Origin: Burkholderiales bacterium 8X
GTDB lineage: Bacteria; Pseudomonadota; Gammaproteobacteria; Burkholderiales; Burkholderiaceae_C
Length of the DNA stretch: 64,000 nt
Assembly (NCBI GenBank): GCA_902506565.1
Contig: LR732703.1
Span: 2,280,125-2,344,124, forward strand
Direction: 5' to 3'
Shown here piece after piece: positions 29,280 through 38,668 of this stretch. The notes below the pieces were generated by a model. That model saw only the letters and a list, made by a program, of their open reading frames with translations. It was not told where the DNA came from and ran no database searches. Within the stretch, counting starts at the first letter, position 1. Each line of letters starts with the position of its first letter. Made by a program: the position numbers and the translations under genes.

Positions 29280-30839
29280 TCACATGTCCGGCGGCCGATC
29301 AGGGTTTTCCAGACGCCCATAGAGCGTCGCCCGCGAAATCCCGAGGAGCCGCGACGCCGCCTGCTTGTTGCCGCCGGTGGCCGCCATGGCGGCATCGATG
29401 GCCCGCCGCTCGACCTCGGCGATCTGCTCCGCCAACGGCCGCAGCAGGTCGGCGCCATCGGCCGGCTCGCTCGTCCGATCCGGCGTCCGCGCCGGTGGAG
29501 CGATCTGGTCCTGACCGGTTTCGCGCAGGATGCGTTCGACGTCGACGGCATCGATTCGCTGCGTATCGCTACGCATGGCAAGCTGCTCCAGCACGTTTCG
29601 CAGCTCGCGGATATTGCCGCGCCAATGCTGGCCGCCGAGCAGCGCCAGCGCGCCGGGCGTGAGTTCAGGCGGCGCCTCGCCGATGCGAAGCGCCATGTCC
29701 TCGCCCAGCGCCTCGACCAGTGCCGGAATGTCCGAGCGTCGATCCCGAAGCGGCGGCACGCGCACCGGCAGCACGTTGAGCCGGTAATAGAGGTCTTCCC
29801 GAAAGCGTCCTTCGCGAACCGATGCGGCGAGGTCGCGCGAGGTCGCAGCGATGACCCGGGCGTCGAAAGGGACCAGCTTGTTGGAGCCGAGCGGTTCGAT
29901 CTCGCCTTCCTGCAAGGCTCGCAGCAACTTGGCTTGCAGGCCGAGCGGCATGTCGCCGATCTCGTCCAGAAACAGGGTTCCGCCATCGGCCAGCTTGAAC
30001 TTGCCTTCCCGCGCCTTGCGATCCGCGCCGGTGAAGGCGCCCGGCGCGACGCCGAAGAACTCGGCCTCGAGCAAGGTGTCGGGCACCGCCGCGATGTTGA
30101 CGCTGACGAACGGACCCTGCGCGCGCGCCGACGAAGCATGGATCGCATGCGCCAGCAATTCCTTCCCCGTCCCGGTCTCGCCGAGCAGCAGCACCGGGCT
30201 GGACGATCGCGCGGCCCGCCGGGCGTGCCGCTTGACCTCCACCGCCGCCGGGCTGCTGCCGATGAAGCTCGCGAAGGTGTATTTGGAGCGGCGCTGCCCG
30301 TCGGCCGACTGCTGGTAGATCGGGTTGTTGCGCTGGCTGGCGAGTTCGCGCTTGGCATCGTCCAGCTCGCGCTGCAGCAGCGCGAACTTGCTGATCAGCG
30401 GCTGCAGCGTAGTCTCGGGATGATCGAACAGCACGATGCCGATCGCGCCGATGACCTCGCCGGCCCGCCCTTCCTGTTCGGCCCGCAGCGGAATGCGGCT
30501 CACGACGAAGGTGCCGGCCTTGTTGGTGAGCAGGTCCACCAGGATCGGCTCGCCGGTTTCCAGCACGCGGCGCATCTGGGTGTTGGGCACCACGTCCTCC
30601 ACCTGGTGGCCGAGGAACTGGTCGATCGACGAGAAGCCGAGCGCTGGCAGGAAGCGGCGATAGCCTTCGTTGACCCACACGATGCGCCCACCGCGGTCCA
30701 CCAGGAACATGCCCTGGCTGATGCTGGAGAAGAGATGGAACATCGAGCGCGCCGCCAGGGCCAGGATGCCGTCGGCATCGAGGGGCAGCGAGGAAGGCTT
30801 GGCGGTCGGTGGCATGGGGCGCGATCGTAGCGTGGCCAT
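29280..30839 (-). CDS. Sigma-54-dependent transcriptional activator with PAS domain
   Basis: 519-residue enhancer-binding protein. The N-terminal PAS domain (about 33-140, with FLVDRGGRIVWVNEGYRRFL) probably senses a small ligand. The central AAA+ module has Walker A GETGTGKE (220-227), an intact GAFTGA loop (267-272) that contacts sigma-54, and Walker B LFLDEIGD. A C-terminal Fis-type helix-turn-helix ends in NKQAASRLLGISRATLYGRL. There is no receiver domain, so it is not a classical two-component regulator. ATG at 30839; ATG at 30815 is an alternative. It sits directly upstream of livK in the same direction and is the obvious regulator of that operon. Confidence 0.95.
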   Translation of the reverse strand: MATLRSRPMPPTAKPSSLPLDADGILALAARSMFHLFSSISQGMFLVDRGGRIVWVNEGYRRFLPALGFSSIDQFLGHQVEDVVPNTQMRRVLETGEPILVDLLTNKAGTFVVSRIPLRAEQEGRAGEVIGAIGIVLFDHPETTLQPLISKFALLQRELDDAKRELASQRNNPIYQQSADGQRRSKYTFASFIGSSPAAVEVKRHARRAARSSSPVLLLGETGTGKELLAHAIHASSARAQGPFVSVNIAAVPDTLLEAEFFGVAPGAFTGADRKAREGKFKLADGGTLFLDEIGDMPLGLQAKLLRALQEGEIEPLGSNKLVPFDARVIAATSRDLAASVREGRFREDLYYRLNVLPVRVPPLRDRRSDIPALVEALGEDMALRIGEAPPELTPGALALLGGQHWRGNIRELRNVLEQLAMRSDTQRIDAVDVERILRETGQDQIAPPARTPDRTSEPADGADLLRPLAEQIAEVERRAIDAAMAATGGNKQAASRLLGISRATLYGRLENPDRPPDM

Positions 30840-30891
30840 CGGCCGGAGCGCCCCGGTTTGCGTGTACGCTTCGGTCGCTTGCAGCCATCGA

Positions 30892-30921
30892 GGTATCCGT
30901 CGAGCTGTTCGTCAGGATACC
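30892..30921. promoter_or_regulatory. Spaced inverted repeat upstream of the efflux operon
   Basis: GGTATCC (30892-30898) and GGATACC (30915-30921) form a perfect 7-bp inverted repeat separated by 16 bases, in the 192-bp divergent region between the sigma-54 activator and the RND operon. Role not known. Confidence 0.3.
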
Positions 30922-30956
30922 CAGCGACACCGGGCCCCACGCCCCACGCCTGTCGA

Positions 30957-30974
30957 CGAGGTCAAAATACCTCG
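30957..30974. promoter_or_regulatory. Operator-like dyad before the outer-membrane factor gene
   Basis: CGAGGTcaaaatACCTCG is a perfect 6-bp inverted repeat around an AT-rich hexamer, about 58 bases before the ATG at 31032. Its size and place suit a repressor site over a promoter, but no promoter is clear and no regulator gene is adjacent. Confidence 0.4.
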
Positions 30975-31031
30975 CCCACAAGGCCTGCATCCAACCCGCG
31001 GCGATCCCGCAGCACAGCCCATTCGAGTGAC

Positions 31032-32615
31032 ATGAGATCCATGCAACTTTCACGTGCCGTTCTTTGCCTGCCGCTGGCCTGGGCGATGGTCGGCTGCGGC
31101 GTGACGCGGCCGCCGGCCGAGGTCGCGGCTTCGATACCCGCCCGGTGGCAGACGCCGCTGCCCGGTGGTTCTGCCCAGTTGCCGCACCAGGGCTCGCTGC
31201 CGTCGATGGCAGAGTGGTGGCGCCGGCTCGACGATCCGCTCCTGGTCGAGCTGATCGACGCCGCCCAGTCCGCCAGTCCGAACATCGCCAGCGCCGCCGC
31301 GCGCATCGCCGAAGCCAGGGCCAGCCGGGTCGCGGCCGGCGCCGCGCTCGCGCCGAACCTGAACGGCTCGTTGAGCGCAACCCGCAGCAACTCGCCGACC
31401 GGCGGCGGTTTCGGGACCGGCGCGCCGGCCGGAAGCACCGCGGTGGATGCGACCGGTGCGACCGGTGCGAGCGGCACGACCGGTGCCACGGGCGCTGCGA
31501 CCGGCGCCGGATCGCTATCGAGCGTGCCGCCGATCACCACCATCCAGGCGGGGCTCCAATCGAGCTGGGAGGTCGACCTGTTCGGCAACCTGCGCGCCAA
31601 TCGCGATGCGGCCGGTGCCCGGCTCGCCGGCGCCGAAGCCAGGTGGCACGACGCGCGGGTCTCGGTGGCGGCGGAGGTCGCGAACAGCTATCTCGGCGAG
31701 CGGGCCTGCCAGAGGCAGCTGGCGGTCGCCATCACCGACACGCGCTCGCGCTCCGAAACCGCGCGCTTGACCGACCTGTCCGCGCAGGCCGGCTTCACCG
31801 CCCCGGCCGATGCTGCGCTGGCACGTGCCGGCTCGGCCGATGCCGCCGCCCGGCTGACCCAGCAGCGCGCGCAATGCGCCCTGCTCCAGCAAGCCCTGGC
31901 CGCGCTCACCGGCATCGACGGCGCCACGCTCGAAGGCAAGCTGGCCGGCGCGCCGCTCGATCGGCCGCTGCCGGCCATCCAGGCCGTGGCGAGCGTTCCG
32001 GCCCAGGCGCTGGCCCAACGGCCGGACGTCTTCTCTGCCGAGCTCAACGTCGCGGCCGCGAGCGCCGATGCCGGCGCCGCTCGCGCGCAGCGATTCCCGC
32101 GCCTGTCGCTGCAGGGCTCGATCGGCCGGCTCCAGCTGCGCACCTCCGGCTTTCGCGCCACGCTCGACAGCTGGTCGATCGGCCCGGTCGCGCTCACCGT
32201 TCCGATCTTCGATGGCGGTGCCCTCGCCGCCAACGAGGAAGCGGCCAAGGCGCGCTACGACGAGGCCGTGTCGGCGTACCGGGGCAGCGTCCGCCAGGCC
32301 GTGCGCGAAGTCGAGGAGGCCTTGATCAACCTGCAGAGCACCGACGCCAGGGCCACGGACGCGGATACCGCGGTGCAGAACTACCAGTCCTCTTTCAGCG
32401 CCACCCAGGCCCGCTACGACAGCGGCCTGGCCAGCCTGTTCGAACTCGAGGACGCACGCCGCACGTTGTTCTCGGCCCAGACCGCCCGGGTCGCGCTGCA
32501 ACGCGAGCGCGCGCAAGCGTGGGTTTCGCTGTACCGGGCGATGGGCGGCGGCTGGGAACGGCCGACCGATACCGCCGCGATGTCCACCACCGAATCTTCT
32601 CCTTCGACACCATGA
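31032..32615 (+). CDS. RND efflux outer-membrane factor, lipoprotein (NodT/OprM type)
   Basis: TolC-type outer-membrane channel, 527 residues. The signal peptide ends in the lipobox AMVGC (Cys22). The two OEP repeats are visible, e.g. SWEVDLFGNLRANRDAA and the second-half signature VALTVPIFDGGALAANEEAAKARYDEAV. Residues 139-160 are a Gly/Ala/Thr repeat (ATGATGASGTTGATG...) from a 9-bp DNA repeat, an insertion relative to the usual family layout. ATG at 31032; ATG at 31041 is a close alternative. The stop overlaps the adaptor start (ATGA). It may also serve the channel-less pump at 13347. Confidence 0.93.
   Translation: MRSMQLSRAVLCLPLAWAMVGCGVTRPPAEVAASIPARWQTPLPGGSAQLPHQGSLPSMAEWWRRLDDPLLVELIDAAQSASPNIASAAARIAEARASRVAAGAALAPNLNGSLSATRSNSPTGGGFGTGAPAGSTAVDATGATGASGTTGATGAATGAGSLSSVPPITTIQAGLQSSWEVDLFGNLRANRDAAGARLAGAEARWHDARVSVAAEVANSYLGERACQRQLAVAITDTRSRSETARLTDLSAQAGFTAPADAALARAGSADAAARLTQQRAQCALLQQALAALTGIDGATLEGKLAGAPLDRPLPAIQAVASVPAQALAQRPDVFSAELNVAAASADAGAARAQRFPRLSLQGSIGRLQLRTSGFRATLDSWSIGPVALTVPIFDGGALAANEEAAKARYDEAVSAYRGSVRQAVREVEEALINLQSTDARATDADTAVQNYQSSFSATQARYDSGLASLFELEDARRTLFSAQTARVALQRERAQAWVSLYRAMGGGWERPTDTAAMSTTESSPSTP
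31449..31508 (+). repeat. In-frame 9-bp repeat tract (GCGACCGGT type)
   Basis: Six to seven imperfect copies of GCGACCGGT encode alternating Ala-Thr-Gly in the outer-membrane factor. In-frame, so length changes would be tolerated. Confidence 0.7.
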
Positions 32616-33811
32616 CCAGAATCAAGCGCTCCACCGTCTTCGTGCTGCTCGCCGTCCTGCTGCTCGCGGGCGTGGCCGTGTTCTTCTTCACCCGCGGCAA
32701 ACCGGATGCGAAGCCGTCCGACTCCGCCAAGGCAGCAGCCGAGGCCCGTCCGACCTTGACGGTCACGGTCGCGGCGCCGCAAAGCAGCGAACTCGACGTA
32801 ACGCTCGCGGCCAACGGCAATGTCGCGGCCTGGCAGGAAGCGATCGTCGGTTCCGAATCCAACGGGCTGCGGCTGGCGGAGGTGCGGGTGAACGTCGGCG
32901 ATGTCGTGAAGCGCGGCCAGGTGCTGGCCACCTTCTCGCCCGAGACGATCCAGGCCGACGTGGCGCAGGCCAGGGCCTCGGTCGCCGAAGCCCGCGCCAC
33001 GGCCGCCGATGCAGCCGGCAATGCGGCTCGTGCGCGCACGCTGGCGCAGACCGGCGCGCTCAGCCAGCAGCAGATCAACCAGTACCAGACCGCCGAGCAG
33101 ACCGCCAGGGCGCGGGTGCAGGCGGCCGAAGCCGCGCTCGCCGCGCAGCAGGTACGCGGTCGCAACACGCAGGTGCTGGCACCGGACGACGGCGTGATCT
33201 CCGGCCGCGCTGCGACCGTCGGCAGCGTGGTGGCTGCCGGCACCGAGCTCTTCAGGCTGATCCGCCAGGGCCGGCTCGAATGGCGGGCCGAAGTCACGTC
33301 GTCGGAACTCGGCCGCATCGCGATCGGCATGCCGGCCACCATCATCAGCGCGAGCGGCGCCGAGGTCACCGGCAAGGTCCGCAGCATCGCGCCGACCGTC
33401 GATCCGCAGACCCGCAACGCCCTGGTCTATGTCGACATCCCGAACGTGCTGGCCAACACCGGGGTCAAGGCCGGCATGTTTGCGCGTGGCGAGTTCCGGC
33501 TCGGCCGCAGCGCTGCTTCGACCGTGCCGCAGGCCGCGATCGTGCCGCGCGACGGCTTCAATCACCTGATGCTGCTGCAGCAGGACAACCGCGTGGTCCA
33601 GCAAAAGGTGGAGACCGGTCGCCGGGTCGGCGAGCGGGTCGAGATCAAGACTCGGCTGCCGGAAGGCGCCCGGGTCGTGGTGCAGGGAGCCGGGTTCCTG
33701 AACGACGGCGACCTGGTCCGGGTGGTCAATGCACCGGCCGCGAATCCGCCAGCTGCTGCTTCGGCCCCGGCTCCGGCGCCTGCCGCCTCCTCCGCGGGAG
33801 CGCCCAAATGA
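32612..33811 (+). CDS. RND efflux periplasmic adaptor (membrane fusion protein)
   Basis: 399 residues. It is anchored by an uncleaved N-terminal helix (STVFVLLAVLLLAGVAVFFF) rather than a lipobox. Then come the lipoyl half EVRVNVGDVVKRGQVLATFS, a short helical hairpin (QINQYQTAEQTARARVQAAEA), the second lipoyl half VLAPDDGVISGRAATVGSVV, a beta-barrel and an Ala/Pro-rich tail (PAAASAPAPAPAASSA). Overlaps both neighbours by four bases, so the three genes form a tightly coupled operon. Confidence 0.93.
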   Translation: MTRIKRSTVFVLLAVLLLAGVAVFFFTRGKPDAKPSDSAKAAAEARPTLTVTVAAPQSSELDVTLAANGNVAAWQEAIVGSESNGLRLAEVRVNVGDVVKRGQVLATFSPETIQADVAQARASVAEARATAADAAGNAARARTLAQTGALSQQQINQYQTAEQTARARVQAAEAALAAQQVRGRNTQVLAPDDGVISGRAATVGSVVAAGTELFRLIRQGRLEWRAEVTSSELGRIAIGMPATIISASGAEVTGKVRSIAPTVDPQTRNALVYVDIPNVLANTGVKAGMFARGEFRLGRSAASTVPQAAIVPRDGFNHLMLLQQDNRVVQQKVETGRRVGERVEIKTRLPEGARVVVQGAGFLNDGDLVRVVNAPAANPPAAASAPAPAPAASSAGAPK

Positions 33812-36800
33812 ACGTCTCAGCCTGGTCCATCCGCAATCCGATTCCGGCGGTGATGCTGTTCGTGCTGCTCACCTTCGCGGGGCTGCTTTCGTTCAACGCG
33901 ATGAAGGTGCAGAACTTTCCGGACATCGACCTGCCGACGGTGACCGTCTCGGCGGCGCTGCCGGGCGCGGCGCCCTCGCAGCTCGAGACCGACGTGGCGC
34001 GCAAGCTCGAGAACTCGATCGCGACCATCCAGGGCCTGAAGCACATCACCAGCAAGGTGCAGGACGGCGCGGCCACGCTGATCATCGAGTTCCGCCTCGA
34101 AAAGCCGGTACAGGAAGCGGTCGACGATGTGCGCTCCGCCGTTCAGCGGGTGCGTGCCGACCTGCCGGCCGACCTGCGCGACCCGGTGGTCACCAAGCTC
34201 GACTTCGCGGCGCAGCCGGTGCTGGCCTTCACGATCGCCTCCACCCGCATGGACGGCGAAGCGCTGTCCTGGTACGTCGACAACGACATCACCAAGCGAC
34301 TGCTGGCGCTGCCTGGCGTCGGCGCGGTCAACCGGGTCGGCGGCGTCACGCGGCAGGTACACGTCGACCTCGACCCCTACAAGCTGCAGGGGCTGGGCGC
34401 GACCGCGGCCGACATCTCGCGGCAATTGCGGGCGGTACAGACCGAAAGCGCCGGCGGCCGGGCCGACCTGAGCGGCAGCGAGCAGCCGGTGCGCACGCTC
34501 GCCACCGTGCAGTCGGCCGACCAATTGCGCGAGATGCAGATCGCGCTGTCCGATGGCCGCCGCATCCGGCTGGACGAAGTCGCGACCATCAGCGACACCA
34601 TCGCCGAGCCGCGGGCCGCCGCCCTGCTCGACGGCAAGCCGGTGGTCGGCTTCGAGGTGGCGAGGAGCCGCGGCGCGAGCGAGGTCGAGGTCGGCGCCGC
34701 GATCCAGAAGACGCTGGCCGAGCTGCGGCAGCAACGACCCGACATCACCTTGACCGAGGCCTTCAACTTCGTCGACCCGGTCAAGGAGGAGTACGACGGC
34801 TCGCTGCACCTCCTGTACGAGGGCGCGATCCTGGCGGTGATCGTGGTGTGGCTGTTCCTGCGCGACTGGCGGGCGACCTTCGTATCGGCGGTGGCGCTGC
34901 CGATGTCGGTGATCCCGGCGTTCGCCGGCATGTACCTGCTCGACTTCTCGGTCAACGTGATCTCGCTCCTGGCGCTGTCGCTGGTGGTCGGCATATTGGT
35001 CGACGACGCGATCGTCGAGGTCGAGAACATCGTGCGCCACCTGCGGATGGGCAAGACGCCCTACCAGGCTGCCATGGAAGCGGCCGACGAGATCGGGCTG
35101 GCGGTCATCGCCACCACCTTCACGCTGATCGCGGTGTTCCTGCCGACCGCCTTCATGAGCGGCATCGCAGGCAAGTTCTTCAAGCAGTTCGGCTGGACCG
35201 CGTCGCTCGCCGTCTTCGCCTCGCTGGTGGTGGCCCGGGTGCTCACGCCGATGATGGCGGCCTACATCCTGAAGCCGATCGTCGGCGCCGAGAAGGAGCC
35301 GCGCTGGCTGGCGATGTACATGCGCATGGCCGAGTGGTGCATGAGGCACCGCCTGGTCACGATGGTGCTGGCGACGCTCTTCTTCTTCGGCTCGGTGGCG
35401 ATGATCCCGCTGCTCAAGACCGGCTTCATCCCGCCGGACGACAACTCGCAGACCCAGGTCTACCTGACGCTCGCGCCCGGCTCGACGCTGGCCCAGACCA
35501 CCGCCACGTCCGAGGAGATCCGACGGCGGCTCATGGCGCTCGATCACGTGAAGAGCGTCTACACCACGGTGGCCGGCGGCAGCGCCGGCGGAGATCCGTT
35601 CGCCAACTTCGGCACGCCCGAGACCCGCAAGGCCACGCTGACCATCCAGCTGTCGCCGCGCGGCGATCGCCCGCGCAAGCAGGTGATCGAGGGCCGCATC
35701 CGCAGCGCGCTCGAAACCCTGCCCGGCGCCCGCACCACCGTCGGACTCGGCGGCTCCGGCGAGAAGTACGTGCTGGCGCTGAGCGGCGACGACCCGAACG
35801 CACTGACCACCGCGGCGCGCGCGGTCGAGCGCGACCTTCGCACCATCCCGGGCCTCGGCAACATCACCTCGACCGCCAGCCTCATCCGCCCCGAGATCGC
35901 GGTTCGGCCGGACTTCGCGCGCGCCGCCGATTTGGGTGTGACCAGCTCCGCCATCGCCGAGACCTTGCGGGTCGCGACGCTCGGCGACTACGACCAGGCG
36001 CTGGCCAAGCTCAACCTGGCGCAGCGCCAGGTGCCGATCGTGGTCAAGCTCGCCGACTCGGCAAGGCAGGACCTGTCGCTGTTGGAGCGGCTGTCGGTGC
36101 CGGGCGCACGCGGCCCGGTGATGCTCGGCCAGGTCGCCACGCTCAGCGTCGAAGGCGGCCCGGCGGTCATCGACCGCTACGACCGGGCGCGCAACGTCAA
36201 CTTCGAGATCGAGCTGTCGGGCGTCGGCCTCGGCGATGCCAAGACCGCCGCGATGGCCATGCCGTCGATCCGCAACCTGCCGCCGGGTGTGCGCGTGACC
36301 GAGGTGGGCGACGCCGAAGTCATGACCGAACTCTTCGCCAGCTTCGGCCTCGCGATGCTGACCGGCGTGCTGTGCATCTACATCGTGCTGGTGCTGCTCT
36401 TCAAGGACTTCCTGCATCCGGTGACCATCTTGTGCGCCCTGCCGCTCGCGCTCGGCGGCGCGTTCGTCGGGCTGCTGATCGGGCAGAAGGCGTTGTCGAT
36501 GCCGTCCTTGATCGGGCTCATCATGCTGATGGGCATCGCCACCAAGAACTCGATCCTGCTGGTGGAATACGCCATCGTCGCGCGCCGGGAGCACGGCATG
36601 AGCCGCTGGGACGCGCTTCGCGACGCCTGCCACAAGCGGGCGCGGCCGATCATCATGACCACGCTGGCAATGGGCGCGGGCATGGCGCCGATCGCGTTCG
36701 GCTTGAGCGCGGCGGATTCGAGCTTTCGCTCGCCGATGGCGATGGCGGTGATCGGCGGATTGATCACCTCGACCGTGCTGAGCCTGCTGGTGGTGCCGGC

Positions 36801-36966
36801 CGTGTTCACCTACATCGACGACATCGAGCATTGGATCAAGCGGACGGTGGCCCGGTTGCGTGGGCGGCCTGCCGATCCGGCCGATGCCAAGGACGGGCCG
36901 CCGGCGGTCGGGCACAAAGCTGCAGCCGGTCGGTCGACGGGCGAGCCAGGCTCGGTGAATTCCTGA
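33808..36966 (+). CDS. RND multidrug efflux pump, inner-membrane permease
   Basis: 1052 residues. The N-terminus WSIRNPIPAVMLFVLLTFAGLL is the first membrane helix; KVQNFPDIDLPTVTVSAALPGAAP starts the first porter domain. TM4 acidic pair in GILVDDAIVEVENI; second bundle has GIATKNSILLVEYA. This is the HAE1-like type with the FPDIDLP motif; substrates are unknown. Last gene of the channel-adaptor-pump operon. The Pro/Asp tail after the last helix is not conserved in the family. Confidence 0.93.
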   Translation: MNVSAWSIRNPIPAVMLFVLLTFAGLLSFNAMKVQNFPDIDLPTVTVSAALPGAAPSQLETDVARKLENSIATIQGLKHITSKVQDGAATLIIEFRLEKPVQEAVDDVRSAVQRVRADLPADLRDPVVTKLDFAAQPVLAFTIASTRMDGEALSWYVDNDITKRLLALPGVGAVNRVGGVTRQVHVDLDPYKLQGLGATAADISRQLRAVQTESAGGRADLSGSEQPVRTLATVQSADQLREMQIALSDGRRIRLDEVATISDTIAEPRAAALLDGKPVVGFEVARSRGASEVEVGAAIQKTLAELRQQRPDITLTEAFNFVDPVKEEYDGSLHLLYEGAILAVIVVWLFLRDWRATFVSAVALPMSVIPAFAGMYLLDFSVNVISLLALSLVVGILVDDAIVEVENIVRHLRMGKTPYQAAMEAADEIGLAVIATTFTLIAVFLPTAFMSGIAGKFFKQFGWTASLAVFASLVVARVLTPMMAAYILKPIVGAEKEPRWLAMYMRMAEWCMRHRLVTMVLATLFFFGSVAMIPLLKTGFIPPDDNSQTQVYLTLAPGSTLAQTTATSEEIRRRLMALDHVKSVYTTVAGGSAGGDPFANFGTPETRKATLTIQLSPRGDRPRKQVIEGRIRSALETLPGARTTVGLGGSGEKYVLALSGDDPNALTTAARAVERDLRTIPGLGNITSTASLIRPEIAVRPDFARAADLGVTSSAIAETLRVATLGDYDQALAKLNLAQRQVPIVVKLADSARQDLSLLERLSVPGARGPVMLGQVATLSVEGGPAVIDRYDRARNVNFEIELSGVGLGDAKTAAMAMPSIRNLPPGVRVTEVGDAEVMTELFASFGLAMLTGVLCIYIVLVLLFKDFLHPVTILCALPLALGGAFVGLLIGQKALSMPSLIGLIMLMGIATKNSILLVEYAIVARREHGMSRWDALRDACHKRARPIIMTTLAMGAGMAPIAFGLSAADSSFRSPMAMAVIGGLITSTVLSLLVVPAVFTYIDDIEHWIKRTVARLRGRPADPADAKDGPPAVGHKAAAGRSTGEPGSVNS

Positions 36967-37106
36967 GCCGCAGGCCCGCTGCTCGAAGACTGGTTCCGCC
37001 GGCCGAGCGCGCCGTTCGCCTACCGCGCCTGCCTGTGTCGGCGCACAGCGGTCCCGCGATCCGCGGATGAGCATCGGCTCACCCAATCGACATCGAGGAG
37101 ACCGCC

Positions 37107-37523
37107 ATGAATCATTCGTCGTCGCGCGGCGGCCGGAGTCTGAGCCCAGCACCGGACCGCAACCGGAATGTCTCGAGGCTCATCGCGACCTGCCTTGCCT
37201 TCTTCGCCGTGCCCGCGGCCTTCGCACAGCCGACCCTCACGCCGGCGGCCGCCCAGCAGCGCTACGAACGGGAAATGGCCGGATGCAACAGCGGCGCCCT
37301 GGCTGCGCCGGCGCGGGAGGCTTGCTTGCGTGCGGCTGGCGTCGAACTGGATGCCGCAAGGGGCGGCCCGCCGTCGGATGTCGCGGTTCCGTCGGCCGAC
37401 GGGCGAGCGACGGTAATCAGCCCGGCCGGATCGACAACGCCCTCCGGTGGATCGGATGCGACGACGTCGCGGGATGGGCGGGCCACGATCGTGCTGCCGG
37501 CCGATCGGACCGCGCCGCGCTGA
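37107..37523 (+). CDS. Small secreted hypothetical protein
   Basis: 138 residues. The signal peptide is followed by probable cleavage in AFA-QPTLTP. A short conserved-looking core, QQRYEREMAGCNSGALAAPAREACLR, contains two Cys residues 14 apart; the remainder is Gly/Ser/Thr/Asp-rich and contains two similar GRAT(V/I) segments (DGRATVIS, DGRATIVL). Small proteins with such an RYExExxxC...CLREA core occur in Comamonadaceae from memory; none has a function I know. GAGGAG lies about seven bases before the ATG. Confidence 0.65.
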   Translation: MNHSSSRGGRSLSPAPDRNRNVSRLIATCLAFFAVPAAFAQPTLTPAAAQQRYEREMAGCNSGALAAPAREACLRAAGVELDAARGGPPSDVAVPSADGRATVISPAGSTTPSGGSDATTSRDGRATIVLPADRTAPR

Positions 37524-37686
37524 CGTGGCGCGGATGCCTGCTGCCAGGTAGTCCGATGACTTCCTCATGCGGCCGCAGGACCAGCGACGCGCCGCCTCGT
37601 CGTAGGGCATTCGCCCGAAGGGAAAACAACTAGCAACGAACCGGCTCGGCAGGTTACTCATCTTCGTCTACCAAGGGAGGAGACCG

Positions 37687-38118
37687 ATGAGCACGCCAAC
37701 CTTGCCCCGCACCCGCTTCGTCGACCTTGTCCTCCGGACGTGCGAACTGGCACATGTGTCGGCGCCGCAACCGGACCCGACGGCCGGCGAGCCCCTGAGG
37801 GTTCGTCTCGTTGTCGACGATGTCGGCTTCGACCTTGTCCACCTCGCCGAAGAGATTGCCGGCCTCGTTGTCTGCAGTCGTTTCGGAAAGATCCCCCCTG
37901 ATCGGCGCCGCGAGTCGCTCATGCACGCCTTGCGAGCGAACTCGCGGCTCGCGCGCGTGCACGCCGCGAGCTTCGGAATCGATCCCGGTACCCAGGAACT
38001 GGTCTACATCACAAACGATGAGCTGAGCGGGATCACGCCAGAGGATCTCGTCGAATCCATGACCAAGCTGGCCCGACATGCAGCTGAATGGCGCCAAGCA
38101 GGCCTGGTCTGCGTATGA
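37687..38118 (+). CDS. Putative CesT-type secretion chaperone
   Basis: 143 residues, no signal peptide, cytoplasmic. The predicted layout helix-beta-beta-beta-helix-beta-helix and the ending ELVYITNDELSGITPEDLV...LARHAAEWRQ match the pattern of CesT/SycE type III secretion chaperones (a 'Lxlxxxl' strand then an amphipathic helix ending in AxxWR). Family assignment is my inference from pattern, not an established match. Very strong ribosome site (GGGAGGAG five bases before ATG). First of three co-directed genes (20-bp and 83-bp gaps) ending in a large putative effector. Confidence 0.7.
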   Translation: MSTPTLPRTRFVDLVLRTCELAHVSAPQPDPTAGEPLRVRLVVDDVGFDLVHLAEEIAGLVVCSRFGKIPPDRRRESLMHALRANSRLARVHAASFGIDPGTQELVYITNDELSGITPEDLVESMTKLARHAAEWRQAGLVCV

Positions 38119-38138
38119 GCGAACAGTAGGAGCAACCG

Positions 38139-38585
38139 ATGCCCGAATACACCTTCACCGACTACCGCAACACCTTGTTTGCTTTCGCAAGCGATGTTCG
38201 CAAGGCCCTTGCTGCTTCGCTGCCGATCGAAGAATGGCCTGCAAGCGCCGGTACCGCGCCGAGTTGCAGTCTCCGATTCGTCATCAACGGCATCGACTTT
38301 TCGATGGGGCACGACTTCGACCATCGCCCCGACCTCTTCAACCTCGATTGCCGCTACGGCGCCCTCCCGACCGGCCACGACCTTGCTGCCATGTCCAAAG
38401 TCCTGGTGATGACTGCCGAGATCGCGCCGATCGGGCGTCAGTGCTTCTGTGTCGACGCCGCAGACGACCTGGTGTTCTCGGAGTCGTTGTCAATCCGCGA
38501 GACCGGCGCAGCGGACCTCTTGCTTCGGATGAAGGCTCGCGCTGCGCTGGTCGCATCTTGGCGGAGCGGGATCGGGTGGAAATGA
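38139..38585 (+). CDS. Second putative CesT-type secretion chaperone
   Basis: 148 residues, no signal peptide. The N-terminal amphipathic helix YRNTLFAFASDVRKALAA is followed by strands (SLRFVINGIDFSMGHD, LFNLDCRYGALP), then DDLVFSESLSI and a final helix DLLLRMKARAALVASWR. The ending parallels that of the gene at 37687 although overall identity is low, as usual for these chaperones. AGGAG six bases before the ATG. Tandem chaperone genes before a large protein suggest a heterodimeric chaperone, or one chaperone for each end of the partner. Confidence 0.68.
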   Translation: MPEYTFTDYRNTLFAFASDVRKALAASLPIEEWPASAGTAPSCSLRFVINGIDFSMGHDFDHRPDLFNLDCRYGALPTGHDLAAMSKVLVMTAEIAPIGRQCFCVDAADDLVFSESLSIRETGAADLLLRMKARAALVASWRSGIGWK

Positions 38586-38668
38586 TCCAGACGGTGCCAG
38601 GAACAACGAGCAATGAAGAGTGACCGCTGCCTGCAAATTGCAAAAAACGACGACCCAGGGAGAACGAG

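Noticed and set aside
37524..38668. PIP/hrpII box (TTCG-N16-TTCG) upstream of the chaperone/effector cassette
   Set aside because: I looked for paired TTCG elements at the required spacing before 37107, 37687 and 38139; single TTCG occurrences exist but none pairs correctly. HrpX/HrpB-type control is therefore not supported.
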